A stretch of DNA of 64,000 nucleotides. Origin: Cerioporus squamosus. Taxonomy: Eukaryota; Basidiomycota; Agaricomycetes; Polyporales; Polyporaceae. Where the stretch lies: contig JABYQS010000092.1 in NCBI GenBank assembly GCA_022592435.1, forward strand, positions 62,001 to 126,000, read 5' to 3'. The notes beneath the pieces were generated by a model. That model was not told where the DNA came from, did not search any database, and saw only the letters and a list, made by a program, of their open reading frames with translations. Both the position numbers and the translations under genes were made by a program. Position 1 is the stretch's first letter. Every line of letters starts with the position of its first letter. Of the stretch, positions 22,324 through 32,275 are shown in pieces.

Positions 22324-23715
22324 CATTCCGGAGGAGGTGGCGAGGAGAAGACTGAAGTTGATAGGGCGCTGAAGGTACGCTGAATCGTTTTCGTTCGTAG
22401 TCGCGACTCATAAGTCCGTCCGCAGCGTGAGGAGAGCGAGAAGATCCAGGAGAACGGCGAGAAGATCAAGAAGTTGAAGAACATGAGTCGTCCGGGGCTG
22501 CGCGATGTGCGAGTCCGGATCTCTCGTACTCATCCGGCGCAGTTCAGAGCGCGATGGGACGGACGTCCGGGCTGCATCTCGGACGCGGTGGGTGGCAGGT
22601 AGCCTCGTGGCGAGTGACTGCTGCGCGCGGGGCGAAAGGGCGGGCAGGAAGCGCAGAACGCGGTTCTGCGCTGCTTCCTTCGTGGCCCGCGAGTCGGTAA
22701 CAGACGGTAAGTGAACCTTCGTACCTCCGTCTTCCTGCGAGAGCTCACGATGAGATCTAGGACAACATTCTTGAGCACGAAGCAGCAGGCAGTCCGCCGC
22801 TGCGCAGCCACTGTTCTTGATGCCTTCCCGGCTAGACATCCGCAGGTGAGTACTCGGGCCGTTGCTCGAGCATACATAGCCAGCTTACCGAGCTTGTGAT
22901 GCAGCCACTCGAACGACAGGGCCTGCTCGCCGGCACTCTGGGCAGCGAGCGAGCGGGGCGGCACTGGGCCGGGCAGTCTCGCCGCCGCTTCTCGTCGCGT
23001 GGGTGAGTAGTCTCGAGCTCTCTTCTGGCATGGTGTGAGCTCGAACTCACTGTCTTCCTTTCGCAGTCCGTCCGAGTGATCAGAGCGCGGGCGCGCTCCG
23101 ATGCGACTCGGAGCAACTCACCGGCGACGGCTTGAAGGTTGTGCACTGGCGTGTGCGTCCTGCGACCTGGATGCGGCGTCGGCGCGATTCGAGCCAGCGG
23201 AAGAAGCGAGGTAAGAGTCCTTCTTCGAAGCTGTCATCCGGAATCGCTCTCACTAACCATCGCTGCCCGGCAGCTGTTGTGCGCGCAAGCGACAGGGTTC
23301 CGGCGCTGGGCAGTCTCGCCGCCGCTTCTCGTAAGTCCATAGTTCACTGTCTGGCGTAGTCTGAGTTCGAACTAACCGTCATTCTTCCGCAGACTGTGGC
23401 AGCCTGAAGCTTGTTCCGATCGCGGCCGCGTTCTGGACTCTGCGCCCTGCGACCTGGATGCAGCGTCAGCATGGTCCAAGCCGGCGGACGAAGCGAGTGA
23501 GTGTTCTTCGTCGAAGCTGTTGTCCGGGATCGCCCTCACTAACCATTGCTGCCCGGGAGCTGTTCTGCACACAAGCTGCGGGTTTCCGGCACTGTCAAGC
23601 TGCCAATCCGGGGCAAGAGGCGAGAGCGCGGCAAAGAAGGATCTGGGTGAGTCTTCAGTCAGTGTACGTGCGGTCACAGCAAAGACTGACACGCATTTCC
23701 GGGCAGAGGACGTAG
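22324..23715 (+). pseudogene. Orphan gene D, unit B copy with a lost splice donor
   Basis: Copy at an offset of 11576. Most introns are preserved, but the donor after the second exon (unit A gtgagt at 10907) reads atgagt at 22483, so that intron should not be removed normally and would shift or extend the frame. Other changes between the copies are mainly single-base transitions. Whether it is transcribed is unknown. Confidence 0.5.
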
Positions 23716-23956
23716 CGGACGTCTTGCGCGCGCAAGTCCGCGCAGGCTTCGAGTTTGCGCGCGAGAGTGGAGGGCGAGGGGCACGGAGATGTCGGGAAGG
23801 CGGGGCGGCAGCGTACTTGTGTCGTAGCACAGAGAAATTGAAGCTTGCAGTTCGAAACCCCACAAAGGGCTACGGGACATATGAGAGGAAACAGATATAT
23901 TCCGTAGTACTGTACACGGTGCGACTGCGAGTCCACCCCTCGCCTCCACCCCAAGT

Positions 23957-24070
23957 ACGCCTGCACCACCATACTCCCTCTGCCCAACCCCCATAACCCA
24001 CCCCGGTTCCCCATGCCCAACCCCCCACCTGCATAGGTGCCCGTACTTCCTCTGCCCTGCGTAGGTGCCC
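23957..24070. repeat. Collapsed, diverged minisatellite (unit B)
   Basis: At the place of the unit A minisatellite, unit B has one near-intact copy (gtacttcctctgccctgcg plus taggtgccc, about 24043-24070) preceded by altered C-rich versions with accaccccgg-type interruptions. The array therefore differs in both copy number and sequence between the units. Confidence 0.75.
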
Positions 24071-25441
24071 ATGACAAAATGTCTCCTGCTGCAACAGGCA
24101 TAGTCCTCGGAGTCCTCCCGGCCGGTGATCCGTCCACACGGTTCATCCTCCGCTCGAACCTCCCTGGCGGACGCGTAGTCTGGACCGGCTGTGGGAGCCA
24201 GTACTTGCGCTTGCCGCCCTGGCTGTAGCGCAGCCGGGCTGCAAGTCATATGAGCGTCAGCAAACGACAACATCGGAGAGAGGGAGGACGCACCGGAAAG
24301 GTTTCAAGTCATCGTTGACACACATCCAGAATATCGCAAGACAGTACAGCGCCAGACATATACTGAAGTTGTACACGATGCTGATGTAGAGGTATCCAGA
24401 GTTGGCGCGTAGGTCGCCCTCGTTGTACTTCCCCACGGCCTTCAAGACGACCGTGGCCAACGCGAGAATCGGCTTGACCTGGACATACTCTGGTGGACAA
24501 TCAGCAAACGCCGCGCCACGCCGAGGAGGACAGGAGACAACCCTCGCAACACTCAAGAAGGTAAGCCCAGGAAGTAGACGGTATGCACAGACATGGATAT
24601 TGCATCTCCCCTTGTGAACCACCTGTGACCTCCGAACCGCCTGCACAACAGGCACACCCGCATTTTGGACGGGCCAAAAAGCGCAACATATCTGCCGCGC
24701 GAGTATACCTTTTGTCTTGTTTCAGAGGGCAACCAGCCAAAAGGTAACCTCGCGCGGCGTCTTTTCGCCCATTGGCACGCCTTTTGTCCCGTCCGAAACG
24801 CTGTTATGCCTGCCGTGCTGGGAACTCCCACAATGGCTGATATGACGAGGGATGGCGTACTCACGGATGACGCCTCGCTTGAGGAACAAGAACGTATGTG
24901 GGTCGCTCACGTCGACCTCTCTCCACACGAGGTTTGAGGGGAATACGGGGTATTTGGGTGGTCGCCCATGCAGAAGAATCAGTAGTGACCTCTCGCCTCC
25001 GAGGTATGCGATGAGGAGATCGAAGAAACAGTAGATTACAAAGGCCTGCGTGCTGGTTAGTTGCGCGAGCAGGACAAAGGAGACTGTGAGCCTGGGACGC
25101 ACCTCGTAAATGTCTCGTACAGCGTCAATAAAGAAGGCGGCTTCGAGCGAGAATAATGATATGAAGGATGCGATAGCGTAGAGCGGGACCATGAGCATGA
25201 TCCGTATCACTTGTCTGTCGGTGCCCGCGAGTAAGCCAACTTCGACTCATAGCGGGAGCGCAACCATGACAACGTACCGTTGCAGGTGTGGTTTCCGATA
25301 GTTCTTGAGGTGCATGATGATAGAAACGGCAGACACGAGGGTAGCGATGGTCGTACAGAGTCCAGCGACGAGCAAGATGGGGAAGGGCAGCGCAGAGCCA
25401 GAGCCATGACCGAGCTTGGGGAGGAGAGAGTCCGAGTCCAT
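24071..25441 (-). pseudogene. TMEM184/Ost-alpha (DUF300) gene with internal deletion, array copy 3 (promoter-proximal)
   Basis: Minus-strand exons 25278-25441, 25103-25214, 24865-25045 and 24294-24489. Codon phases join cleanly: LQR|QVIRIMLMVPLYAIASF, DIYE|AFVIYCFFDLL, KRGVI|QYVQVKPILA, then GKYNEGDLRANSGYLYIS and DDLKPFR. The intron between the third and fourth exons is enlarged by a foldback element. As in the other copies, the exon after DDLKPFR jumps directly to the tail (RLRYSQGGKRKYWLPQP, exon start 24238) in the wrong frame. This copy alone has unique upstream DNA and faces PEX19 divergently, so it probably keeps the ancestral promoter. The first ATG used here (25441) is the first in frame after a stop; an upstream exon cannot be excluded. 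Confidence 0.75.
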
Positions 25442-25560
25442 CGCGCCGCGCACGTTCGACACTGTCGCAGTCGTCGTCGACGTCGTGGAGGACGGTGGTG
25501 AAGCCGAGTCGCAACCCGCGCAGCTGCGAAGTCAATGACGGTGGTTCCTGGACTGGAAGC
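24590..25560. repeat. Third, partial array copy ending in unique sequence
   Basis: From about 24590 the sequence again follows the start of the unit (DUF300 exons on the minus strand), interrupted by a foldback insertion near 24640-24815. Homology fades at about 25550-25610, where units A and B continue with their own sequence and this copy runs into the PEX19 upstream region. This is the only copy joined to unique flanking DNA, so it probably marks the original end of the duplicated segment. Confidence 0.9.
24640..24815. mobile_element. Foldback (MITE-like) insertion in a DUF300 intron
   Basis: The enlarged intron of DUF300 copy 3 contains two arms of about 70 nt that pair as an imperfect inverted repeat. 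The left arm has ttttggacgggccaaaaagc and gccgcgcgagtatacctttt; the right arm, reversed and complemented, has tttcggacgggacaaaaggc and gccgcgcgaggttacctttt. The insertion is absent from the same intron in the other copies. It has no ORF, so it would be non-autonomous. GCCTGC on both sides may be a target-site duplication, but this is weak. Confidence 0.6.
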
Positions 25561-25856
25561 GCCCATGGTGTCGCGTCTTCGATCGTACAGGCGCCCAGCG
25601 GGGAGTGCCGCGCCTGTGATTTAGAGGATCTTGATCTCCGGCTGTGCGCATACTACTACTTGCCTTTCCCCGCATTCCAAGTCGCTCTCCCCTCTCCTCC
25701 TCGTCGTATTCAAGACGTGGCAGAGGAAGAATTGTTTGCAGAAAAAGAACAGAGACCGGGTGCGGTGTTCTGGATAAAACGTAGACCGTGGACCTCGTCA
25801 CTGACGCGCCCACGAAGACAGGACCCGATCGCGAACGTAACATATTCGTCCACGAA
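25442..25856. promoter_or_regulatory. Divergent intergenic region between DUF300 copy 3 and PEX19
   Basis: About 415 bp separate the minus-strand DUF300 start from the PEX19 start. A clear TATA box was not found. Half of it is homologous to the array and half is unique, so the array edge lies inside this bidirectional promoter region. Confidence 0.4.
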
Positions 25857-27096
25857 ATGCCTGCACCGCCGAGACCAACTGTAGAGGACGAGGACTTGGA
25901 TGACCTCGATGGTACGTCTTCGAGTGAACATTTTTTGTATGAGACGCGTCATGACCATGCGCACGCGACCCAGACGTCCTGCAGCAATTCAACGCGCCGC
26001 TTAAGCCCACTGCCCAACCACTCGCGGCGTCCTCAACAGCGCCCCCAAAGGACACCCCGACATCGAGCACACAAGCCAAGAGCGTCGACCCATTAGCGGG
26101 CATCGATGAGGACTTTGCGCGCGAGCTGACGAAGGGCATGGAGTCGCTCTTCCGCGACATCGCCCAGGGCGCGGGGCTGGACGACATCCCTGACCTCGGC
26201 AAGGAGGCGGAGGACGCGACGGACGAGGAGCGGGAGAGGGCGTTCAAGGCTGCATGGGAGGCGATGCTGGTCGAGGGCATGAACGGCACGATGAACCCGG
26301 AGGACCTCCTGGGTGGACTTGGTGCTGCGGGCGCGGGGAAGGCGAAGGCGAAGGCGGGCGAGGCGAAGGCATCGGGCTCGGGTTCCGTCCCAAGTGCGAG
26401 TGCAGGTGCAGCAACGGATTCGTTCCAGGAGAACATCAGGAGAGCGATGGACAAGCTGAAGGAGAGTGACCAGAAGGTACGAGGCTGCCTCTTCTCCTGC
26501 TGAACGTGGCGTTGACATGGTCGTGTAGGCGGGTGAAGCGGCAGCGCAGGGTAGTGATGGGCTCGAAGACATCTTCTCGCGAATGCGTGGGGACCTTGAT
26601 TCGGAGGAGTCAGAGGAGGAGCTCAAGGGCATCCTGGAATCGATGATGTCGCAGCTCATGAGCAAAGAGGTGCTGTACGAACCCCTGAAGGAGCTGCACG
26701 ACAAGGTACGCATGTCGGCCAGCATACTCATGACTCATACACTCACCCCCTCCGACACTGGCAGTTCCCTTCATATCTGAAGGATAACGACGCGACTCTC
26801 AGCTCAGAAGACAAGACGCGCTACGCGTCGCAATCAAAGGTCGTCGCGCAGATCGTCGCGACGTTCGAGGATCCGAGCTACTCGGACGACGATCCACAGA
26901 AGGGCATGAAAGTGGTCGAGCTGATGCAGCAGGTGCGCGTTCTCCCTGCTCTTGCGTCTCGGACACGCCTTGACGCGTACCATAGATGCAGGAATTCGGT
27001 TCCCCACCAGCGGAGATCATGGGTCCGTTGCCACCAGGCCTCGACCTTGGGGCGGATGGACTGCCGAAGCTACCAGAGGGATGCACAATTATGTGA
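25857..27096 (+). CDS. PEX19: Peroxin 19, peroxisomal membrane protein chaperone
   Basis: Five exons: 25857-25911, 25974-26476, 26529-26705, 26765-26932, 26986-27096 (337 aa, phases agree). Pex19 is the cytosolic receptor and chaperone that binds newly made peroxisomal membrane proteins and docks on Pex3. The acidic N-terminus (TVEDEDLDDLDDVLQQF) matches the Pex3-binding region. Helical segments follow (DEDFARELTKGMESLFRDI near 60-80; EELKGILESMMSQLMSKEVL near 210-230; then EPLKELHDK|FPSYLKDN across an intron). The C-terminus (PKLPEGCTIM) ends in a CaaX box, CTIM, predicted to be farnesylated. An Ala/Gly/Lys-rich linker (GAAGAGKAKAKAGEAKASG) is the only unusual part. The start was chosen because it gives the conserved acidic N-terminus; an upstream ATG-less frame also exists. 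Identification is firm. Confidence 0.95.
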
Positions 27097-27725
27097 GCCT
27101 ATATCAAAGACGCGTAGTATACCCGGCGTATATGGGAGTTGAGCGAAGAGTACTGTATGGGATTTGTACGAGTGATAATGGTGCACGGACAGCGGGATGC
27201 TGCAGCTGCATGTGCATTGCCTGTGTTTGTTCAGCCGCTGACTGAGTTTCGTCTCGCGCTATTGCACGGATTAACGACTGATCCTATGTGCTTTGCGTCC
27301 GCCCGGAGTGCGTCTACAGCGTACACCGTCCCGGCCTGTATACGGCTACCATATAGCCGACGACAACCGAACTAGAGTGAGAGTTATGGGCGCTTACGTG
27401 CCAAGTGGCAGCTTGCTTCTGCTCTACACGCATCCAGACCGCTCTCTGCTCGCAGCAACAGGGCACAATGCTCACACAGCTCTCCGCGAACCGTGTCTCG
27501 GCCACACTTCTGAGCGGGTCGCGCCATGTATTCCCGGCACGGGGAACCAGGTTACTAACCACCGTCACCCCGCGTCATGTGACGACTGCGTCTCGCGTCA
27601 CCGTGAGCCTCTCGCGGTCGGGCTGGTATAAAGGAACCTCTCCGGGTTACCCAGGTCTCCGCGATCACATCTCTGCTCGTTCTCTCTCCTCTACATTCGG
27701 TGCCAGATCCTACGCAACATCAAAC
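27097..27725. promoter_or_regulatory. Intergenic region and promoter of peroxiredoxin 1
   Basis: Contains a TATA box (tataaag, 27627-27633) about 95 bp before the peroxiredoxin start, with pyrimidine-rich sequence (ctctgctcgttctctctcct) between. The frame of the peroxiredoxin is open upstream to 27465 (ATG) and would encode a mitochondrial-like presequence ending RSYATSN. The TATA position argues for the shorter form, but both could be made. Confidence 0.6.
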
Positions 27726-28637
27726 ATGTCTGATATCAAGATCAAGGTTGGCGACACCATCCCCCAGGGAACGTTCACCTACATCCCGTGGACTCCTGAG
27801 CTCGAGGACCACTCCGCGTGCGGTATTCGTACGTAGTCGTCTTCGGATCGTCGTTGATCATCTTCGATCTGACTCTCGATCTGCCTCAAACTATGCACCT
27901 GTCGATCCCGCGGATGGCGTTCAATATGCCGCGCTGGATATGGTGATCGCGTTACCCGATCCGTCATCACACAAGCCGTGAAGCTGAGCACGGACGAGTG
28001 GAAGGGCAAGAAGGTCGTTCTTGTCTCTGTTCCTGGCGCGTTCACGGTATGTCTTCCCGTTCATGGTGTTCCACACTCCGCGTCCCTCGGACGTCCGAGG
28101 GTCGTCGTTCCTTCTGCAACATAAGTACCGACGCTGATAACCACAACGTGCTTGATACACGATGACAGCCCACGTGCCACGCAAACCACCTCCCGCCGTT
28201 CCTCAAGAAGTACGACGAGTTCAAGGCGAAGGGCGTCGACGTGATCGCCGTGATCGCCGCCAACGACGCGTTCGTCCTCAGCGGCTGGGCGCGTTTCCTC
28301 GGCCTCCAGGACAAGGTGTGTGAACATAGAAGGTTCTCCAGTCCGAGTCTCCCTTGCTAATGCGGTCGATGCGGCGCAGATTCTCGCCCTCTCGGACCCC
28401 AACGCGAGGTGGTCCGCCCAGCTGGGTCTCTCTCAGGACCTGTCGGCGGTCGACTTCGGCACCCGCACGAAGCGGTACGCGCTCGTCATCGACGACCTCA
28501 AGGTCACCTACGTTGGGGTGAGTCGGTCCGTTGGTGACGCTATTGATCAGAGGCTGACTCTGTTGTGTGTTGCGCAGGTCGAGACTGAGCGTGTGGTCTC
28601 CGTCTCCGGTGCTGATGCCGTCCTTGCTGCTCTCTGA
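27726..28637 (+). CDS. Prx5-type (AHP1-like) peroxiredoxin 1
   Basis: Exons 27726-27828, 27976-28046, 28169-28315, 28380-28517, 28578-28637 (172 aa, phases agree). Reduces hydrogen peroxide and alkyl hydroperoxides with a thiol donor. It starts MSDIKIKVGDTIPQGTFTYI. The peroxidatic cysteine lies in PGAFTPTCHANHLPPFLKKY, and VDVIAVIAANDAFVLSGW follows; the C-terminus is SVSGADAVLAAL. The frame continues upstream of the chosen start, so a mitochondrial precursor form is possible. A paralogue lies at 40117-40813 on the other strand and lacks the intron at LQDK|ILALSD. The first intron (27829-27975) is longer than the others. Confidence 0.92.
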
Positions 28638-29091
28638 CTAGATGGCCAGTCTGCGGCCCGGTTGTAGAAGTATGAATGAAAGGCCTCTTGTATCCGGTGT
28701 ACACTAGACTGGATCGAAGGTGGAGCCAAAGTAAACAGAACTGCTTCATGATCAGACCTGAGCGTGTTGTGTTGGCGAGTGCTTGTGGTTGAAGTCCCCC
28801 CTTCAGCAACCGATGCCAATAATGCGTGTGACGCTGATAATGACATTACGATGTGTATGCTAAGGCTACAAGGCTGCGACAGAGAGATAGAGCGGATGCC
28901 ATACGTGAGAACAAGACGAGAGCGATACAATAAAGCGATAGTACTGTGCGAAACATACGGGGACGACGTGAGGTACGTGAGAGCAGATTTCGAGAAATAA
29001 TAACGGGAAGTAACGGTGTGGCATGCGAGGAGCAGTGACGACGAACATAGAAACATCAGTGAACCAGCAGATAGCGATGTGCGAGGGTATC
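28638..29091. other. Convergent intergenic region
   Basis: About 450 bp between the 3' ends of peroxiredoxin 1 (+) and the zinc-finger gene (-). Holds 3' UTRs presumably; nothing else supported. Confidence 0.5.
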
Positions 29092-30494
29092 TCAAGCCCA
29101 GGGGAACGGCTCGTTAGCTTGGATGAATGGAGAGAAATCAATGGTGTCCTCCGTAGGGGGAAACTCCGTGAACATTAGGAACTCGAAGGAAAGGGGGTCG
29201 TCGAAGGAGTGCGGGGTCAAAGGGGAGGTCGCTACCTGCGCAAGGGAATGTTCCTGGGGCGGAGTCGCCTCTGTGGCAGGGGCTGGGACTGGAACCCGCC
29301 AGGCAGGAGACGGCATCGGCGCCGGAGCAGGAGCAGGAGCAGCAAAGTCCTCGAACTGTACGGGCTGTAGCCACTCCGAGAGGTGGTTGAAGGGGTGTGC
29401 ATGATGTGGGGGAGCGGGGGAGGTGTGATGAGTGGAGAAGTCAGCCGGAGAAGGCACAGCGGGCATACGAGCGCGCGACTGTCTCCCTGCGCGACTTGGA
29501 CGCGTGCGACTGAGCTTGGAAATCGATGGAACAACTGTGTGTGCGCCAGTGGATGAATGGTCGACGTTGACGCGGTTGTATGGGCACCACCTGTGGGAAG
29601 TGCGAGGAAGCAGCGAGCTTGTCGACGAGTAGGGCGACTGGGCGGGCGTCGTATTCGACGAGGTGGAGGGAGAGGGCTGAGGTTGGGGCTGGAGTTGGGG
29701 TAGCGACTGGGCGGGCGTCGTGCTAGACGAGGTAGAGGGAGAGAGCTGGGGCTGGGGCTGGGGCACCCAGCCATCGAGCGGGTCGGTCAAGGCCAGAGGC
29801 GGGGAGGCATTTGCGGGGCGGTTCGGATTGGCCGGGCAGTTCTTCGCTAGGCCGTGGTTCGACAGGTATGGGTCCTGCCGCTCCTGGTTCCCGCAATATA
29901 TGCACGCAATGCGCAGATCGAAGTGCAGGACCTGAACGTGCTTCCTGAGACTGCCGTATGACAGCTCCTGACCGCAACCAGGCCATCGACAATATACCTT
30001 TCCCCCGTTCGCCTCCGCCTCCGCCCTCAGCGCTTTCCCGTGCGGGCCCTTCATGTCCGATATATGCTTCCACGAGGCCCCCGCCGGCACCGTGTGGGTG
30101 CAGGTGCCCCACTCCCATTCGCACTGCCGAAGCTGGTCCTTTATGTTCAGATCCTCCATGGGATTCATCTGCCCAGCGGAAGGCGGATTCGGGAGTCGTT
30201 TCCTCCCCTCGCCACGGCGCGCTGGCCTCTTGAGCCTTGGGTTCACGTACCGCCGGCGGGTCCTTGGGGCTTCGGGGACGATAGCGGTCGCGAGGTGAGG
30301 AAGGTCTGCGGGGCCGCCGAGAGGGTGACCTGAGAGGCCGGTTGTCGACTCGGGGAGGGGAGCGAGGCTGTCATGCGCGGAGCTGTGCCTGATGTTGGTT
30401 GGAGGACGGGACAAGGGCAAGTGACGACTTACAGGACTGGCATGTGTTCATCAAAACCATGGACGAGGGCGAATGGGAGCGTCGGGTTCGACAT
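29092..30494 (-). CDS. Zinc-finger protein with Pro/Gln-rich tail
   Basis: Two exons: 30433-30494 and 29092-30388 (452 aa). The start MSNPTLPFALVHGFDEHM has a good initiation context (gccgcc before ATG), lies about 100 bp after a TATA box, and joins in phase through a gtaagt intron. The middle has three Cys/His clusters: CEWEWGTCTHTVPAG with H further on, CRWPGCGQELSYGSLRKHVQ (C-x4-C-x11-H-x4-H) and CIYCGNQERQDPYLSNHG. A basic stretch (RTRRRYVNPRLKRPARRGEG) precedes them. After them comes a long Pro/Ser/Gln-rich low-complexity region (QPQPQLSPSTSSSTTPAQS repeated). The last 60 residues are acidic and hydrophobic (FEFLMFTEFPPTEDTIDFS), like an activation domain. It looks like a basidiomycete transcription factor; targets unknown. 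Confidence 0.75.
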
Positions 30495-30594
30495 GGCGGC
30501 GGTGTGCGATCGGAGGTCGTAGAGAGTCGGGCAGGATGGTCAAAGCGGCAGGCTTGTGTCTGGATGTTGGCCAGAGACGTGGTGGAGGCAGGCA

Positions 30595-30601
30595 TTTTAT
30601 A
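30595..30601 (-). promoter_or_regulatory. TATA box of the zinc-finger gene
   Basis: Minus-strand TATAAAA about 100 bp upstream of the chosen start at 30494. Confidence 0.6.
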
Positions 30602-32275
30602 CGGATCCATGTCGCCAGCAGCCACAACCCCCGCGCACGATGCAACTCGAGAAGCCCTCCTGGAAGAGTTCAAAAGCCTTTGACATACCGTGCTTCTTTC
30701 CTTTATGTCGCGCAGGTTCTCGAGGCGCAGCGGGTGCGTGGACGTAATCTCCGTGAGAACCACATATCTCCCCAATGCAGCCGGGCGGTGGGGGCAAAGC
30801 GTCGGCTGTGCGAGGCCCCTGACTCTCAAAGAGGTCTGCCAAAGCGAATTGATGGGGGAGCGCCTCGTGCTGGAGGAGGAAGGGTAAACTTGCCTTTTCT
30901 GTGCAGACCCTCGCTTTGACTTGGATCGCATTCCGTACGGTCGGGACGAACCTCAACCTTCACAACCTGTGCACTTGCTTCTCGTTTGTGCTCGCTTTGA
31001 GGAGCTCGTTGCTGCCTCGTGCTGGGGATGGTGACTCGCCCTGCCAGTGGGTGACTGACCTCGTGAGGTGGTTACGGGTCTCTGGACCCTGAGCCTAGAT
31101 TTGGGACGACCAACCACCTGCGCGCTCCGAGGATTTGGCCGTCTGATGGTGAAAGCTTGTAAGTAGCACAACGTGTGCAGAACAAACGCCATGGCAGACC
31201 GTTCTCCGGTGCCCTCAGTGGTTGCGAACAATTGCGGACGGCACGATGGCCTGCCGGGCACATCGGGAAGGTCCATTCATCTCGTTCTGCTTGCACGTTC
31301 ATCATCGCCTTCTCGAAGGACGCTTTGTGTCGGCGTGTCGTCGAGACCATCGCGACATCCTTGGCGAGATACCGCTCCGACGACGTAGCTCCTGGGAGAA
31401 GTTGGGTTTGAGCGACTCCTGTCGTCACGCCTATCCGCGACCCACAATGAGGCTTTCCATCGCTCACATCTGTGAATGGCAAGCAGTCACTATGATACGA
31501 GGTCGTTAGTACATTCCATCGCTCGATGCAAGTTTCTCTGGGTCTTACCGAGGAGACTGCAGAGGTGCCACAGTGAAGCCCGGATATTAGTACGGCAAAT
31601 GTCGCCGTTCGAACAAGCGCATGCAATCGTAGTGATAATCCAGCAATTCTACAAAATCGGGGACGACGACGACGACGATGCCACTCGCGTTGGACTCCTT
31701 GCCAGCGAGTCATTACATAGTGACGCGGCGTGACAGTCGAGGCGGTCACGGAGGAGCAGTGGACGCTTGCCTTTTCGAGCACATGGTCGGCCACATCTTT
31801 CCAGCTTCGTCTGTTGCGCTATCGCACATATGTGGCACAACCATCAGAATTCAGGAGCAAGCAAGCAGACATAATGCAAAGGGGAAATATCCATTAGTTG
31901 AGTTGAAGGTGATGATGAGGTCTACGGTATACGAGAACGTAAAAGCACTATCATTGGTCGTAATCGACATGATGGAAGCGATGCTAAGAAGTCGTAAGCG
32001 TGAATGGGTAGTAGCAGGGCACTACAGTGCAAACGAAGAGAGATACGAGTCTAGTATGTGCACAGTCTATGGGATACAGCCTGATGTGGTGACGTTTTCA
32101 CAATCTATGGCATGAATGTCCGAACCGACGGAACCGAGGGGGGGCAAAACGACGACGACGACGCAAACGACGAAAAGCCGGACGCTGAAGGTAATAACTT
32201 ATGTACAACGACATCCATGAACCAGGACAGTGACACGAGCGCAGGGGAAGGAAGGTCGACACGAACGATGATGCA
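30602..32275. other. Gene-poor interval
   Basis: About 1.7 kb upstream of the zinc-finger gene and downstream of the MFS gene. A 240-codon open frame at 31072-31794 on the minus strand begins at GTG and resembles nothing; a short GAC run (31660-31678) and several other open frames look random. No gene supported. Confidence 0.5.

Larger units (their letters stand above)
13079..24589. repeat. Tandem segmental duplication, unit B (about 11.5 kb, decayed)
   Basis: Second, shorter copy of unit A in direct orientation. Relative to unit A it lacks about 895 bp (junction near 20441-20448, unit A about 7374-8268) and 601 bp (junction near 21250, unit A 9074-9674), has a collapsed minisatellite, and has scattered substitutions after about 17020. 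Substitutions are rare up to about 18980 and commoner afterwards. Genes B, C and D are visibly damaged here and gene A is frameshifted. Confidence 0.95.

Noticed and set aside
23845..23875. tRNA-like motif (gcagttcgaaacccc)
   Set aside because: The T-loop-like core has no matching stem and no acceptor or anticodon arms could be drawn.
31072..31794. 240-codon minus-strand open frame
   Set aside because: Begins at GTG, no recognised domain, no splice context and mixed composition.
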